The notes under the pieces: model-generated
Databases searched by the model: none
The model's input: the letters and a program-made list of their open reading frames with translations, nothing else
Told to the model about the DNA's origin: nothing
Position numbers and translations under genes: made by a program
Shown here: positions 17,681 to 26,249 of the stretch, one piece after another
How positions within the stretch are numbered: position 1 is the stretch's first letter
How the letters are laid out: every line of letters begins with the position of its first letter
Assembly: GCA_003427395.1 (NCBI GenBank)
Contig: BFEA01000745.1
Coordinates: 372,796-399,044 of the forward strand
Origin: Chara braunii
Lineage: Eukaryota; Streptophyta; Charophyceae; Charales; Characeae
DNA length: 26,249 bases
Direction of reading: 5' to 3'

Positions 17681-18240
17681 GCCCTTGCGACTGCCCTGGT
17701 ACCGTGTCTCAAAGTGGGACGGGACCGTTAATAAAAATAAAAATATAAAAATATACATACAAGACCTACGGGGAGCGGGGAACTGCTGGCACCCCGCCAG
17801 TCCCGTGGGTCGTGCCTATTAGCAAAACCGAGGGGGATAGCTACGTCGGGCCCTCAACCCCTCGGTTCCTTCCTCGCTACTCTGTTGCCGCTGCGCCAAC
17901 GCCCGCTGGCCTCGATCCCAAAACCCCGTAGTATCAATCCAATGCCGTAACCTATAGGGCTACGCCCAAGCCTGGTACCAGCAGGCGCGACCACCCATAT
18001 AAAGTAGTACCACGCGGTGCTCATGGTCAAGATACCGCCCTGGCCATTCTTTCAGCCTGCCTTTTGAGCCCATGGCTACTAAGCGTCCGCACCGGCCCAC
18101 CACCTCGCGTCGCAGCCACCCTGCGCAGTATACTCAAACTTCTTAAACTAAACTTATTTTCTGTCAACCGCAAAAACCAGGGCGGGTACCCTTGTAAGGG
18201 TATTCGCGCCGACAGCGTTGCAGGGCAATGGGGCGCAGGC
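17681..18240. other. Non-coding stretch with two strong hairpins
   Basis: AACCGAGGGG (17826-17835) pairs perfectly over 10 bp with CCCCTCGGTT (17858-17867) around a 22-base loop. A longer hairpin lies at 18180-18210: TACCCT (18187-18192) pairs with AGGGTA (18197-18202) around TGTA, extended by two G-T pairs and GCG/CGC, then a bulged G and GG/CC. CTGTC (18161-18165) and GACAG (18211-18215) can close the base. An AT-rich patch at 17730-17760 precedes them. The overall texture, AT patch then hairpin with the same apex, resembles 3030-3360. No gene. Confidence 0.55.
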
Positions 18241-18929
18241 AGCCATAGCCGGGCTTCTGGCGCTAAGGGGTAAGAGGGCGATCTGGTGGTCTTTAGGGAA
18301 GGAGGCGAAGTGTGGGGTATCAAGGTCTGATGAGGGTGACGAGATACGTACCTGGTGCATGAAGAGAGGTCGGCTATGGTGTTGACATCATGTATATTGG
18401 TCTTCGAGAGTAGAGGTGAGCTTGTTGCTTGAACACAGTTGTAGGTAGGATAGCCGAGTAGAGTAGGCTGGGCGTTGGGCGCTAGACAGAGAGGAGCGAC
18501 TTTGGATACTGTGTTGGTGTGGCCTACGGGCTTGAACATTGGCTCATTACTTCATTGTATTTGCTCTATTTGGATGGATTCTCGGTGCAATTATGCTCTC
18601 TGCTTGTACACGACTACTCAGACATCTGTGTGATTTTGCAACTTGGTTTTCTGTATATCGTTCACACTCATATTCCTTGCACCTGTCTCTTAATTCCCTC
18701 TCAGATTCCATATTGAAAACTGCCAGATACTGCAATTAAGGCAAGGAGGAGGGAGATAAGCTGTTGATTGGATCCTGGTCCGCCTCTTATGCCTCTGGCG
18801 TCCCCCATTGGTATATTTTGCAGCTCATTAAGTGTTTCACCCGACAGCAAACTGCCGCTTGGTGAGTGGTTCCCCATGGGGTCTCTCGTACCCCTGAGAT
18901 CTTGTTGTTCCTTCTGGAAGGAGCCCGTC
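18241..18929 (-). other. Probable LINE 3' untranslated region or flank; no gene seen
   Basis: No recognisable protein is present. The next element to the right is a LINE read leftwards, so its 3' end should fall here. There is no poly(A) (T run on the + strand) and no duplication that would mark the end. The LINE may be truncated, or its tail may have decayed. Confidence 0.4.
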
Positions 18930-20002
18930 GTTCCTCAGGGGGTAGCTGAATTGTGTCAGTCTTTCCATCTGATTTGTAGGGCGTGAATGTCCGCTATCTT
19001 TCCCTAGACCAGCCACCCCCCCCTGAACTTAGCTATCATTTCGTGTTGTTTGTCCGGGTCCTACTGAATTTGAAGCTTGACCTTCTTCCATTGGCAGCGG
19101 ATGTCAATCTCCATGAGGATTTTTGTTGATGCCCATACTTGTTCCGACGACATGCTGGAGTTGTCAATGGTCCGACGCACCTCTCCTTCCATATGACCGA
19201 TAGTGTCACCTTTCTTATTACCCCGAACCATATGCGCTCGGACTTGTTGAATTGGGAGGGGAGGTTAGTCCATAGGAGTAGCTGGATGGGGTGTTCAGGT
19301 AAGGGAGAAGGCAATAGGTAGTCCTAGAGAGCTGCGACTCTCGCCCAAATGTCAGTAGCAAGGCCACAAGTTATCAGACGGTGTAGCATGTCCTCTTGTT
19401 CGTTACCAGAGCAAATGGCGCATTGTTCTGAACTGTTAGGGTCACTGTTTCGCTTGCAGACGTGTAACCATGTGTTCACTGGGATGGCATTGTAGGTGAT
19501 CAACCATTGAAGAAATCTGATTTTGACTGGGCGAATTGATTTGTATTTCCTCTAGGGGAATTTGGGGATTGGTTCCACTCTCTGACCCAACAATTTAGTC
19601 CATCTTTCCTTGATGACCGGCTCCGGGTCCTTCATTTTTAGTAGCATCCTATATCCCATTTTGAGTGTGTACTGCGTTATCGAGATGGGTGTTTTGCAAA
19701 ATCTATTGCTACCCGAGAGCCAAGCCCATTCTTCTGGATCAAATTCTAGGTTCTGGATTGGTGTTTTGACTTGGAATATTGTTTTTGGCCACGTCCCCAA
19801 AACTCTTATTTTTCGAAGTGTGTATGAATTGAGGGTTGCTTCTTGGGTCAACATTGTTGATGGTGAGAGTTTTGGGATTGGAGCAATCTATAGGGAAAGA
19901 GGTGAAAACTGCCGATAGGTCAGCACCAAAGGATCTGCGATACAATTGATAAGCTTTCTCCGGTATAGCTTCCTGAATTCTTCCTTTAGAAGATCCAGCC
20001 AT
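18930..20002 (-). pseudogene. LINE ORF2, C-terminal region with zinc domain
   Basis: Plant LINE ORF2 ends in a region with a CxxC...H...C cluster (the zf-RVT type). Here the - strand reads NTWLHVCKRNSD, then QCAICSGNEQEDMLHRL, ITCGLATDIWARV, at about 19330-19465. A TAG lies at 19324-19326, then IWFGVIRKVTLSVIWKERC (about 19165-19230) matches the usual tail. Upstream, EEWAWLSGSNRFCKTPIS and the PEKAYQLYRRSFGAD stretch (19560-20002) are the spacer between thumb and zinc domain. After 19165 a different frame, with several stops, may carry the last residues to about 18930. No RNase H domain could be recognised. Confidence 0.7.
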
Positions 20003-20499
20003 CTGGGATGCTATTAACCACAGTAGTCATATTTTGGTCTCTGTTGTGGCATCCTTTCAGGCGTTGCCTCAGTTGATCTTCATATATCCATTATTTCCTC
20101 TTTTCGTCCCATATGTGTGCTACCCTCCAGATTCCATGTTTAACCCATGAAAGCCATCGCTGTCCGTTAGATAGGGACAGGGGGAAGTCTCCCGCGTATC
20201 TTATGCATGGTTTCCGAAAAGGGGTTGTCGTAAGACCTCTTCTTTAGACTTTGGTTTTCCCACTTTTTTCGGCATGATGCTTCTCCATATTCTGATGAGT
20301 TCCGACCAGTAGGGGGTTGGAGAGGTGACTCCACTTTGTTGTGAAGTCGGCCTCCGCCTTCTCCTTCCTGTCTTGGGAGACATGTTCTTGTTCATGACCC
20401 AGACATATTCACCGGTGATTGGACTGGGGCTATGGCTCTTACACTATCAAGTGCAAGCTTGTGCCAGGCCAACCTTGGTTGGGTTAGCAGTTTAATTAT

Positions 20500-21868
20500 C
20501 CATTTCGTCTGCAAGGCTTTTTGGGGTCAATTATACCTAGCCCTCCTGTAGAAGGTTTCCTCGTTATGAACTGCCATGCTATTTTGGGGATGTATTTGGT
20601 TTTGTTAGGGTCCCCTGACCATAGATATGCTCGTGCCTTTGTTGTTAAGTTCTTTGATCGTGTGGTCAGGTATCGTCCAGATGGAGGCGATGTACCACGT
20701 CATCGAAAAGATGGAGGTGTTCAGCGTTAGGGCTCTCCCTAGCAGGGAGGTGTATTGGTCTCCCCATTGCCCCATTCTGTCGATTTGCTTAGTTAACAGG
20801 TTTTGCGCCATTTGCGGGGCTAGGCCTTCCTTGGAAACCATGATACCCAGGTACCTAGTTGGTTCCTCGGGTTGTTCCCATGTCATGTCCGCTTCCGGTC
20901 CCTCCAGTTGGGGTCTCTCCTCTTCTATGAGCACCCATCCTAGGGTTCTTTTTCCAATTGATCTTCGTTTTTTAGGCTTGCCTGAATGCTTCCATCGCTC
21001 TTACTAATGCTTTGATTGATGAATTTGAGGCCCTGATTAAGACAGTGAGGTCATCCGCGAACATTATTACTGCTGGGAATTGAATATGGTGCGGTATTCT
21101 CGTGTCAAGGTCCGGTAAACGTTGAATTAATGGGTCTTTACGCAAAAAGGAGGCAATGGCTTCCATCACGAATAAAAAGAGGATCGCCCTGTCATACTGA
21201 GCGAGAGATTGGATATCTTTCGGATAACAGTCCGTTGATTTGGACACAACCAGATGCGTCGTAATAGAGGATCCTTACCCTTTTCAGTGTTGTTTTTAGT
21301 TCTTCAAGGGTAATTGGTTTGTCCAACGCTGCAGCCTATTCTGTTGTAATTGTTTTGTCCAGATATTGAAGCATTTTTTACCTTGCCTCTCTTACTACTG
21401 GGGGGGTGGGTAGGAGAGGGTTTTCTTCTGGTACAGCTCCTGGTAAAACCCTTTGGCTATTTGTAGCATCCCTTCACTGTTTGTTCTGGTGCTTTGTTCG
21501 CCTGTGCATTCTTTGAGACCTTCTATCGTGTAGGATCTATTGTTCGCTTTTATTCTAACAAAAAAATATTTGCTCATGGATTCATTTAACTCATAGTCAG
21601 TCATTTTTGCTCTTATCTAGAGACCTCTCAGCTCCCACATTCTCCATAATGACATCTCATCCCTAACTTGTTCTAGGGTAGCTGTGTATAGGGGTGAATA
21701 GGGATCTCTCATGAGGTTGGCTTCATCAATTTTTATGGTCGTTTCTATATATAGTTTCCTTTGTCTGCGATCGTTTGCTAGTTGTCGAGATATTCGGGCA
21801 GCTGATTGTGATAGTGAGAGGTAGCTCTTTTGAAACCACCTCCATCTATCTTGGCCGTCTAAGAGCAT
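20500..21868 (-). pseudogene. LINE ORF2, reverse transcriptase with internal deletion
   Basis: The domain copies LINE RNA at the nick. The upstream linker (WRWFQKSYLSLSQ, 21617-21868) and the segment ending FYQELYQKK (21395-21604) are normal for the family. LDKPITLEELKTTLKRV follows, which is the usual start of the polymerase. At about 21270-21280 the sequence jumps directly to a piece reading RILYYDASGCVQINGLLS and then a QGDPL motif, which belongs just before the active site. The fingers and the motif A aspartate are missing. The QGDPL motif itself follows a TGA where Arg is expected. FADDL (21047-21061) keeps the two motif C aspartates. Thumb motifs RYLGIMVS, GQWGDQYTSLLGRALTL and GGLGIIDPK follow. 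Dead enzyme. Confidence 0.85.
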
Positions 21869-21883
21869 TCCTTTGGAGTTAAG

Positions 21884-22824
21884 CTAACATTCCTGAATCC
21901 TCTCTCTGAAAGTCTGGCTTAGGAATAGGGAGTTGTTGAGTTTGTGGAAGCTGGCTTCTTTTGTAATGTATTGGTCGAAACATAGGATTGACTCGATGGG
22001 TTTGTGGTCAAGTTCCGGATAAGGGGCAAGTGCCATAATGTCGACTTTCCTGACCGCGCCTGTCATAGATTCGGAGGCTAGAAAATAGTCAATCCTAGAG
22101 AAGGTTGTGTGGTGGGCGTGATTTCTCTTGACCAAGGAGAAGGCCTTTGTATCAGGGTGTAATGTGCGGAAGGGGTCAATCAGACTATGATCCATCATTA
22201 GCTGGATGATTGGAATTGCTTCCTGAGAAGATTGTTGAGATGCTGATCTGGAAATTATGTCATTACAGGGATCGATGGTCGTGTTCCAGTCCCCTGCTAT
22301 AACACAAGGGGAGGCCGGTGTGATTAATCGTTCTACTGTCTAAATGAAGGCTACTCTTTTTGTGGCGTTGTTGAGAGCATAAACATTGATTATTCTAAAT
22401 TCTTCTTCCTTCCACTTCACATCAATCCAGCACCCCCTGTTTGTGACACTGTCTGCTTCACTACTCACCACTAAGCCGGTTGAGTATAGGCGTGAGGATT
22501 TGGGTATGAGGATGGTTGTCCCTTTGGTGGCTGAGTTGGAGTATGTTGCCCATATTTCATCTTTGACTCCTAATCTCCTTGTGAAAAAATTCCTTATCTT
22601 AAGGTGTTCCTCAGAGTTGGTCATGTGAATTTTTCTTGCATTAGTATGATGTCCACAGATTTGTTGAATGGGTTTCTAAAGCCTTTAATTATATCGTTCA
22701 GTTTGTCTTTTTTACTCATGACGTTCCCCAACCCATTACTGTTCCAGCTTCGGATAGAGATCCCCTGGGGTTTCCAGTTCACCTTACCTCCTGTTTCATT
22801 TGTTGTTTTTCTTATCTCCTCCAT
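21884..22824 (-). pseudogene. LINE ORF2, APE-type endonuclease domain
   Basis: This domain nicks target DNA to prime reverse transcription. The ATG at 22824 follows the ORF1 stop by 143 bases. Motifs in order on the - strand: IRSWNSNGLGN (first catalytic Asn); ILMQEK (the QE motif Glu); a frame change near 22622; GCWIDVKW and INVYALNN; a TAG at 22340-22342; AGDWNTTID (GDxN motif, about 22283-22294); FSRIDYFLAS; and LDHKPI (the catalytic His near the C-terminus). All the diagnostic residues of the family are therefore still readable, spread across three open pieces. The stop and the shift would prevent a functional enzyme. Confidence 0.85.
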
Positions 22825-24564
22825 GGACAGTTAGGTTAGGTGAACTCAAGCATATTGGAGCTCACTACTCTAAGAGATGCTCAGACCCCCCGTCTCCATA
22901 GACTCAGCTGAGTCTCCCGGTTTGTCGGGCTGGGTCGAGGCCTTCGGGTCGTTTTTCTTGTATTCCCCTATATGTCACTAGCCCCCTCATCTATGGGTGT
23001 ATTCAATTGTAACTCACCATCCTCCATTTCATCTTCTGAGGAGTATACATCTCTGTGGAGTCTGTCCATATCCACTGCCCATGCTCTTGACTCGAGGTCA
23101 CCATCTCCATCGAAGGTGCCATTGCCGATCAGCTCCCCTAAGGAGGCGACCTGTAGTTCCACTGGGATGCCCATCCCCGACAGCACGCTGCAGGGGATGG
23201 CCATCACCGTGCTCCATGGCTGCCACCTCATCCCTCCCTTGAGTGTTGTACCTTCAGGCATCTTGGCTATGATAGGGGTGAATGACCTCGAGGATCTGGG
23301 GTCCGGCTGATCCTCGTGGGACTCGTTGTGGCCTGGCTGCTCTTCTGTGTCAAGATGTTCCTCTTGTGGTTCCAAGACCAGCAACTCCTCCTGCTGAGCC
23401 ATCAGCGACTCAATTTCAAATATCCCCAATGGGTAAACCGCTGTGACCTTTTCTTGCAGAATGGTGGCCACATTTTGGCCTTCTTCAATCCTTGGGATTG
23501 CGAAAGCCACATCTGTGGCTACCTGCAAGCTCAGTCTGGGTTGTTTTGCCTGAGGGGTCCACTTCCTTTCCCTCCATGTTGACACCTTTCTTCTTCTGAT
23601 TTTTTATGTCTGTATCCATGAGACCTTGTTCTCTTGACCTCTTTTTCTCAGCATATCTGAGTGCTGCGTATTCCGTGAATTCCTCAGTCTTTACCAACAG
23701 GTCATACTAGTTGGAGGAGGTCTTGATTCCTGCTACTGTTCCCTTCTTTTGGTTGTGAGTTCTCTCCATGTGTTTTATGCATGCAGTGGGGATGTCGAAC
23801 AGGTGTTCGCGTTCTGCTTTGGCTGTTTCAATGTTTCTCTCAGCCATTGAAGGGATCTCTTGGTCGGGTCGTCCTCCCTGATTCCGAAGAGGGGTCCGAG
23901 GCTTTGGAGTTTCCGGTGGACTGGTCACTGTCCATCTGGGTTCCCTTTGAAGGGGGGGAGGGGGTTGGTTGCTGCTCACTTACCAATGGTTCCCCTGATC
24001 CCACTTTGCTGTCCGAAGTGGTCCCTTTTCTCTTCTTGAGGTCCGGTTCACCCCCTTCCTTCGTTCTTACCTCTTCTGTTGTTCTCTTGTTGGCAACCGA
24101 AGTCTGTTTCCTGTTTTTGCTTGCTTCTTGTTTCAGTTCGTCTTCTTTACGATTAATGAGGGCTTCGATTTTGGCCTGAATCTTTTGGGGCTGTTTCTGG
24201 TACTCTTCTTCAATTTGTTCCCAAACAGAGTCCAGATCCCACAAGAAGTTCCCCCTCACCGTTTCCTCCAGAATGACTCGAGAATCATTGAGAGCAATCA
24301 TGTTGATCTTGGCTGGGTTACCTGATTCTTTGCCTGCTGCTTTCTTTTGCTTTTTGCTGTCAGCGGGAGGAAAGATATCTGTTTTTTTCATTGTTGGCTC
24401 CTTGTCTAAGAAGTGCCAGACCCATTCCGGGTCTTCTAGGTTATCATCAAAGCCCATCCATCATAGGCTGGGTCTACTATGAACTAGGTGCCCAGTGCTT
24501 CTTCCACTTTGACCAGCATGTTGGGAAGCAACTTCCTCTCCTTCTGTTTTTTTGGAAATTTGGG

Positions 24565-24612
24565 GCATGTGGGGTCTGATCCCAAATATCCCCTTTCCCT
24601 GCATCTGAGACA
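24565..24612 (-). other. Zinc knuckle of ORF1, His replaced by Tyr
   Basis: Sixteen codons spell C-L-R-C-R-E-R-G-Y-L-G-S-D-P-T-C. The plant LINE pattern is CxxCxxxGHxxxxC-like. The His position is Tyr (TAT in place of CAT), a single C-to-T change, so one zinc ligand is missing. Confidence 0.75.
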
Positions 24613-24824
24613 GATTGGGGACGATTTGGTGGAGACAATGACTTCCAGAACTTTGTCCTCGATGTGAAACTCCCACTCGCGTGGAAAGACTGGCAGGTCG
24701 TGGACTTTTACTTCGAGGATGGCAGTCATTGTTCCAACGTGTGGGTAAAAAAAGCCAGGCATCGGCAAAATCAATTTCAGTATTTTGTTCGCTGGGTATT
24801 GTCTCTCCAACATGTCAACCACCA

Positions 24825-24839
24825 GGCCATGGTACTTTG
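24825..24839. repeat. Target-site duplication, left copy
   Basis: GGCCATGGTACTTTG, identical to 25024-25038. One further A upstream also matches but cannot be told from the poly(A) of the insert. Confidence 0.88.
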
Positions 24840-25023
24840 CCTGCCTGACAGGGTGAAGAGGCACATCTCACAGTTTTCATTTTTGAGCAAAAGTTTATCA
24901 TCATCATCATCATATGAGGGACGCTGAGCCCGGTTCTCAGCAGGTTCTGTGAGGACCCCGGCCTCAATCTTCTTATTGGTAATATCAGCCTTGGGCACAT
25001 GGCCCGCTTGTTAAAAAAAAAAA
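24840..25023 (+). mobile_element. Short retroposed insertion with A11 tail inside LINE ORF1
   Basis: GGCCATGGTACTTTG occurs at 24825-24839 and again at 25024-25038, exactly flanking 184 bases that end in A11 (25013-25023) on the + strand. Direct 15-bp flanking copies plus a terminal poly(A) are the signature of target-primed reverse transcription by LINE enzymes. Across the empty site one LINE frame is continuous, from the QFDRIQTKYHGL stretch into VVDMLERQYP. The insert body (173 bases) contains an (ATC)n run at 24897-24912 and no clear box A or box B. It is therefore more likely a truncated retrocopy of some RNA, or a SINE without a recognisable pol III promoter. Its source cannot be told from this window. 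Confidence 0.88.
24897..24912. repeat. ATC microsatellite inside the retroposed insert
   Basis: A short (TCA)n/(ATC)n run of five units within the insertion at 24840-25023. Confidence 0.85.
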
Positions 25024-25038
25024 GGCCATGGTACTTTG
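25024..25038. repeat. Target-site duplication, right copy
   Basis: GGCCATGGTACTTTG, directly after the A11 tail of the insert. It is identical over 15 bases to 24825-24839, so the insertion is probably much younger than the decay of the surrounding LINE. Confidence 0.88.
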
Positions 25039-25645
25039 TCTGGATCCGGTCGAATTGCACCCAAAATTGTTCTTTGAGGAGGGTCTGCTTGTAGGATAAT
25101 GAAGGATGGAGTTGGTCTCACGTTGGTTTGTTTTTTCCAACGATTGATAGTGCAGATTGATCCGTTACAATTTCTGGATCTCATCTCGGCTGCAATCCTT
25201 GCGTGGTCGTCTGAGATGAAGATGACCATCACTGAATTGCGGCCCAGATTGATCATGGAGAAGGATTCGCCCGAAGCCTTGAGTTTATCCTCTTTCCTGA
25301 TGGTTTTTGCAATCCATTTCCGTTTTTCTGTCGGCATTAACTCAACTCCATTCCTTATGAAGTTGAAAACAACATCGTGTCTTTCGTGAAGATCGTCAAG
25401 TTCCGGGATTTTCCCGTCTGGGTATTTCCAAATCACTGTTTTCTCTTCTTGTCATCTGTGTTTGTTTGTTTTTTAATCACCATGTCCCCCTGGACTTTGG
25501 TTTTCTCAATCAGGAATTTGAGAAAGTCGTTCTCGATGATTTCTGCGGAGGCTTTGCTCCCTTGAGATGAATGATCGTAAGTAGCCATTGATTGCAGGGT
25601 CTGTTTAAACGTGGCAGGCGACTTGCCTGCCCCTGGGCTCTGCAT

Positions 25646-26249
25646 TGTCGTCCGCTTGGTTCCTTGAGTGGTTCCTGGAGTGAAGACTCCCAGTCCGAAA
25701 CAGTACTTAGTTAGGGCTGGTGAGAGGATCTAACTATTATGTGCAGAAGAACTGTCTGGTGGTTGGGGCAGTTTTGGCAGGGCTTTGCCTCCCCACCTGG
25801 GGAGCGTGATGTTGCAAGGTAATAGAGCGTGGCGCAGTTTATGCAGCTAATAAATACTTCAAGGATTGCAATATCGATTCCTACTTATGCGAAGAAACAG
25901 ATTTTGAAAACATATTTGACAATTAGTGAAAGCACAATTTAAGTGGTTGTTCAATACTTTGGAGATTAAGCACCATTCCTACTTTGTGGCAGCGATTTAA
26001 TCAAACACAAATAGGACAGAGGAACGGTGCGTTGTCCGACTAGGTGTGGCCGCTTAAACAGTTGGATCCTTACTAATCTAGTTGGTGAGCGGTTGCTTTG
26101 GAGGACAGTATTTACAAGTCGTTCGACTTTCGGCGAGATGGGGGGTCCTGGGATGTGGGTTGACCAGTGTAGATTATGGGCTTGGGCGTAGCGACTTGTT
26201 AGATGGCTGTGGGGTATGCTGAGGAGGATTGGGGAAGAAAGGGAAGAAA
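25646..26249 (-). other. Probable LINE 5' untranslated region and flank; no gene seen
   Basis: Lies upstream of the LINE ORF1 start on the - strand. No credible frame, repeat or strong hairpin was noticed. The LINE 5' end cannot be placed, and the right part may be unrelated flank. Confidence 0.45.

Larger units (their letters stand above)
18930..25645 (-). mobile_element. Decayed plant-type LINE (non-LTR retrotransposon)
   Basis: Read on the - strand the order is ORF1 with DUF4283-like domain and CCHC-like knuckle, then a gap of about 143 bases, then ORF2 with APE-type endonuclease, reverse transcriptase and a C-terminal zinc domain. This is the layout of plant L1-type LINEs. Both ORFs are broken by many stops and shifts, the reverse transcriptase has lost a large central piece, and a 184-bp retroposed sequence sits inside ORF1. 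The 5' end lies to the right of 25645 and the 3' end to the left of about 18930; neither is defined. Confidence 0.9.
22968..25645 (-). pseudogene. LINE ORF1 (nucleic-acid-binding protein), broken
   Basis: ORF1 proteins of plant LINEs bind the element RNA. From the 5' side, the ATG at 25645 opens a 70-codon frame ending near 25433. A shift in an A-rich run then leads to the DUF4283-like domain (25011-25436), with WKYPDGKIPELDD, then FSMINLGRNSVMVIFISDD and INRWKK. After the short insertion at 24840-25023 the domain resumes (GLVVDMLERQYPANK, then AILEVKVHDLPVFPREWEF) and ends in a zinc knuckle at 24565-24612. A Lys/Glu-rich linker with coiled-coil character (23840-24457) and an acidic tail ending at 22968 follow in other frames. 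The knuckle reads CLRCRERGYLGSDPTC, with Tyr where the zinc-binding His is expected. At least five frame changes make this a pseudogene. Confidence 0.8.

Noticed and set aside
18027-18539. A 170-codon - strand frame
   Set aside because: It covers two strong hairpins and has no motif; composition is Ser/Pro/Leu-rich as expected of non-coding DNA.

Overview
The window contains no intact gene. It looks like repeat-rich intergenic DNA from a large green-plant (streptophyte) nuclear genome. The reasons are a decayed Ty3/gypsy chromovirus, a decayed plant-type LINE, many microsatellites and low-complexity tracts, and one 380-base assembly gap. The integrase and chromodomain wording reminded me of charophyte (Chara-like) elements; that is an impression from memory and untested. 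There is no bacterial or viral operon and no rRNA gene.

Layout. 1-1035 is a pyrimidine-rich minisatellite that switches abruptly to a G-rich tract (1096-1215). Simple repeats and an A-rich tract follow to about 1830. 1840-2720 is rich in inverted repeats: a fold-back with 18-bp arms, a chain of perfect hairpins, and one pair of RNA polymerase III box-like motifs. 2721-4110 is non-coding and precedes a broken chromovirus on the + strand (4111-9317): gag, CCHC knuckle, protease, reverse transcriptase, RNase H, integrase and a chromodomain-like tail. A polypurine tract and probable 3' LTR start follow at 9319. Frameshifts, stops and lost catalytic residues show the element is dead.

10444-10823 is unknown bases, beside a CA repeat. 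10824-11720 holds hairpin-rich non-coding DNA with two related end segments. 12328-13005 is a tandem array with a ~123-bp period and two alternating unit types. 13189-14121 holds at least eleven scattered stem-loops that share an RAACTTAY octamer in the loop while the stem sequences change in step. The wobble pairs in these stems are G-U only when the + strand is read as RNA. This is the most unusual signal in the window and I know of no family that it matches.

14136-18900 is non-coding, with a primer-binding-site-like motif on the - strand, a 22-nt T run, and several strong hairpins. One hairpin shares its apical stem with another near 3330. 18930-25645 is a LINE on the - strand: ORF1 with a DUF4283-like domain and zinc knuckle, and ORF2 with an APE-type endonuclease, a reverse transcriptase with a large internal deletion, and a C-terminal zinc domain. 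ORF1 is interrupted by a 184-bp insertion with an A11 tail and 15-bp target-site duplications, the signature of LINE-mediated retroposition.

Working together: the LINE class supplies an activity that can account for the short retroposed insert, and the chromovirus is an independent LTR lineage. The two non-coding arrays between them are not explained by either element.
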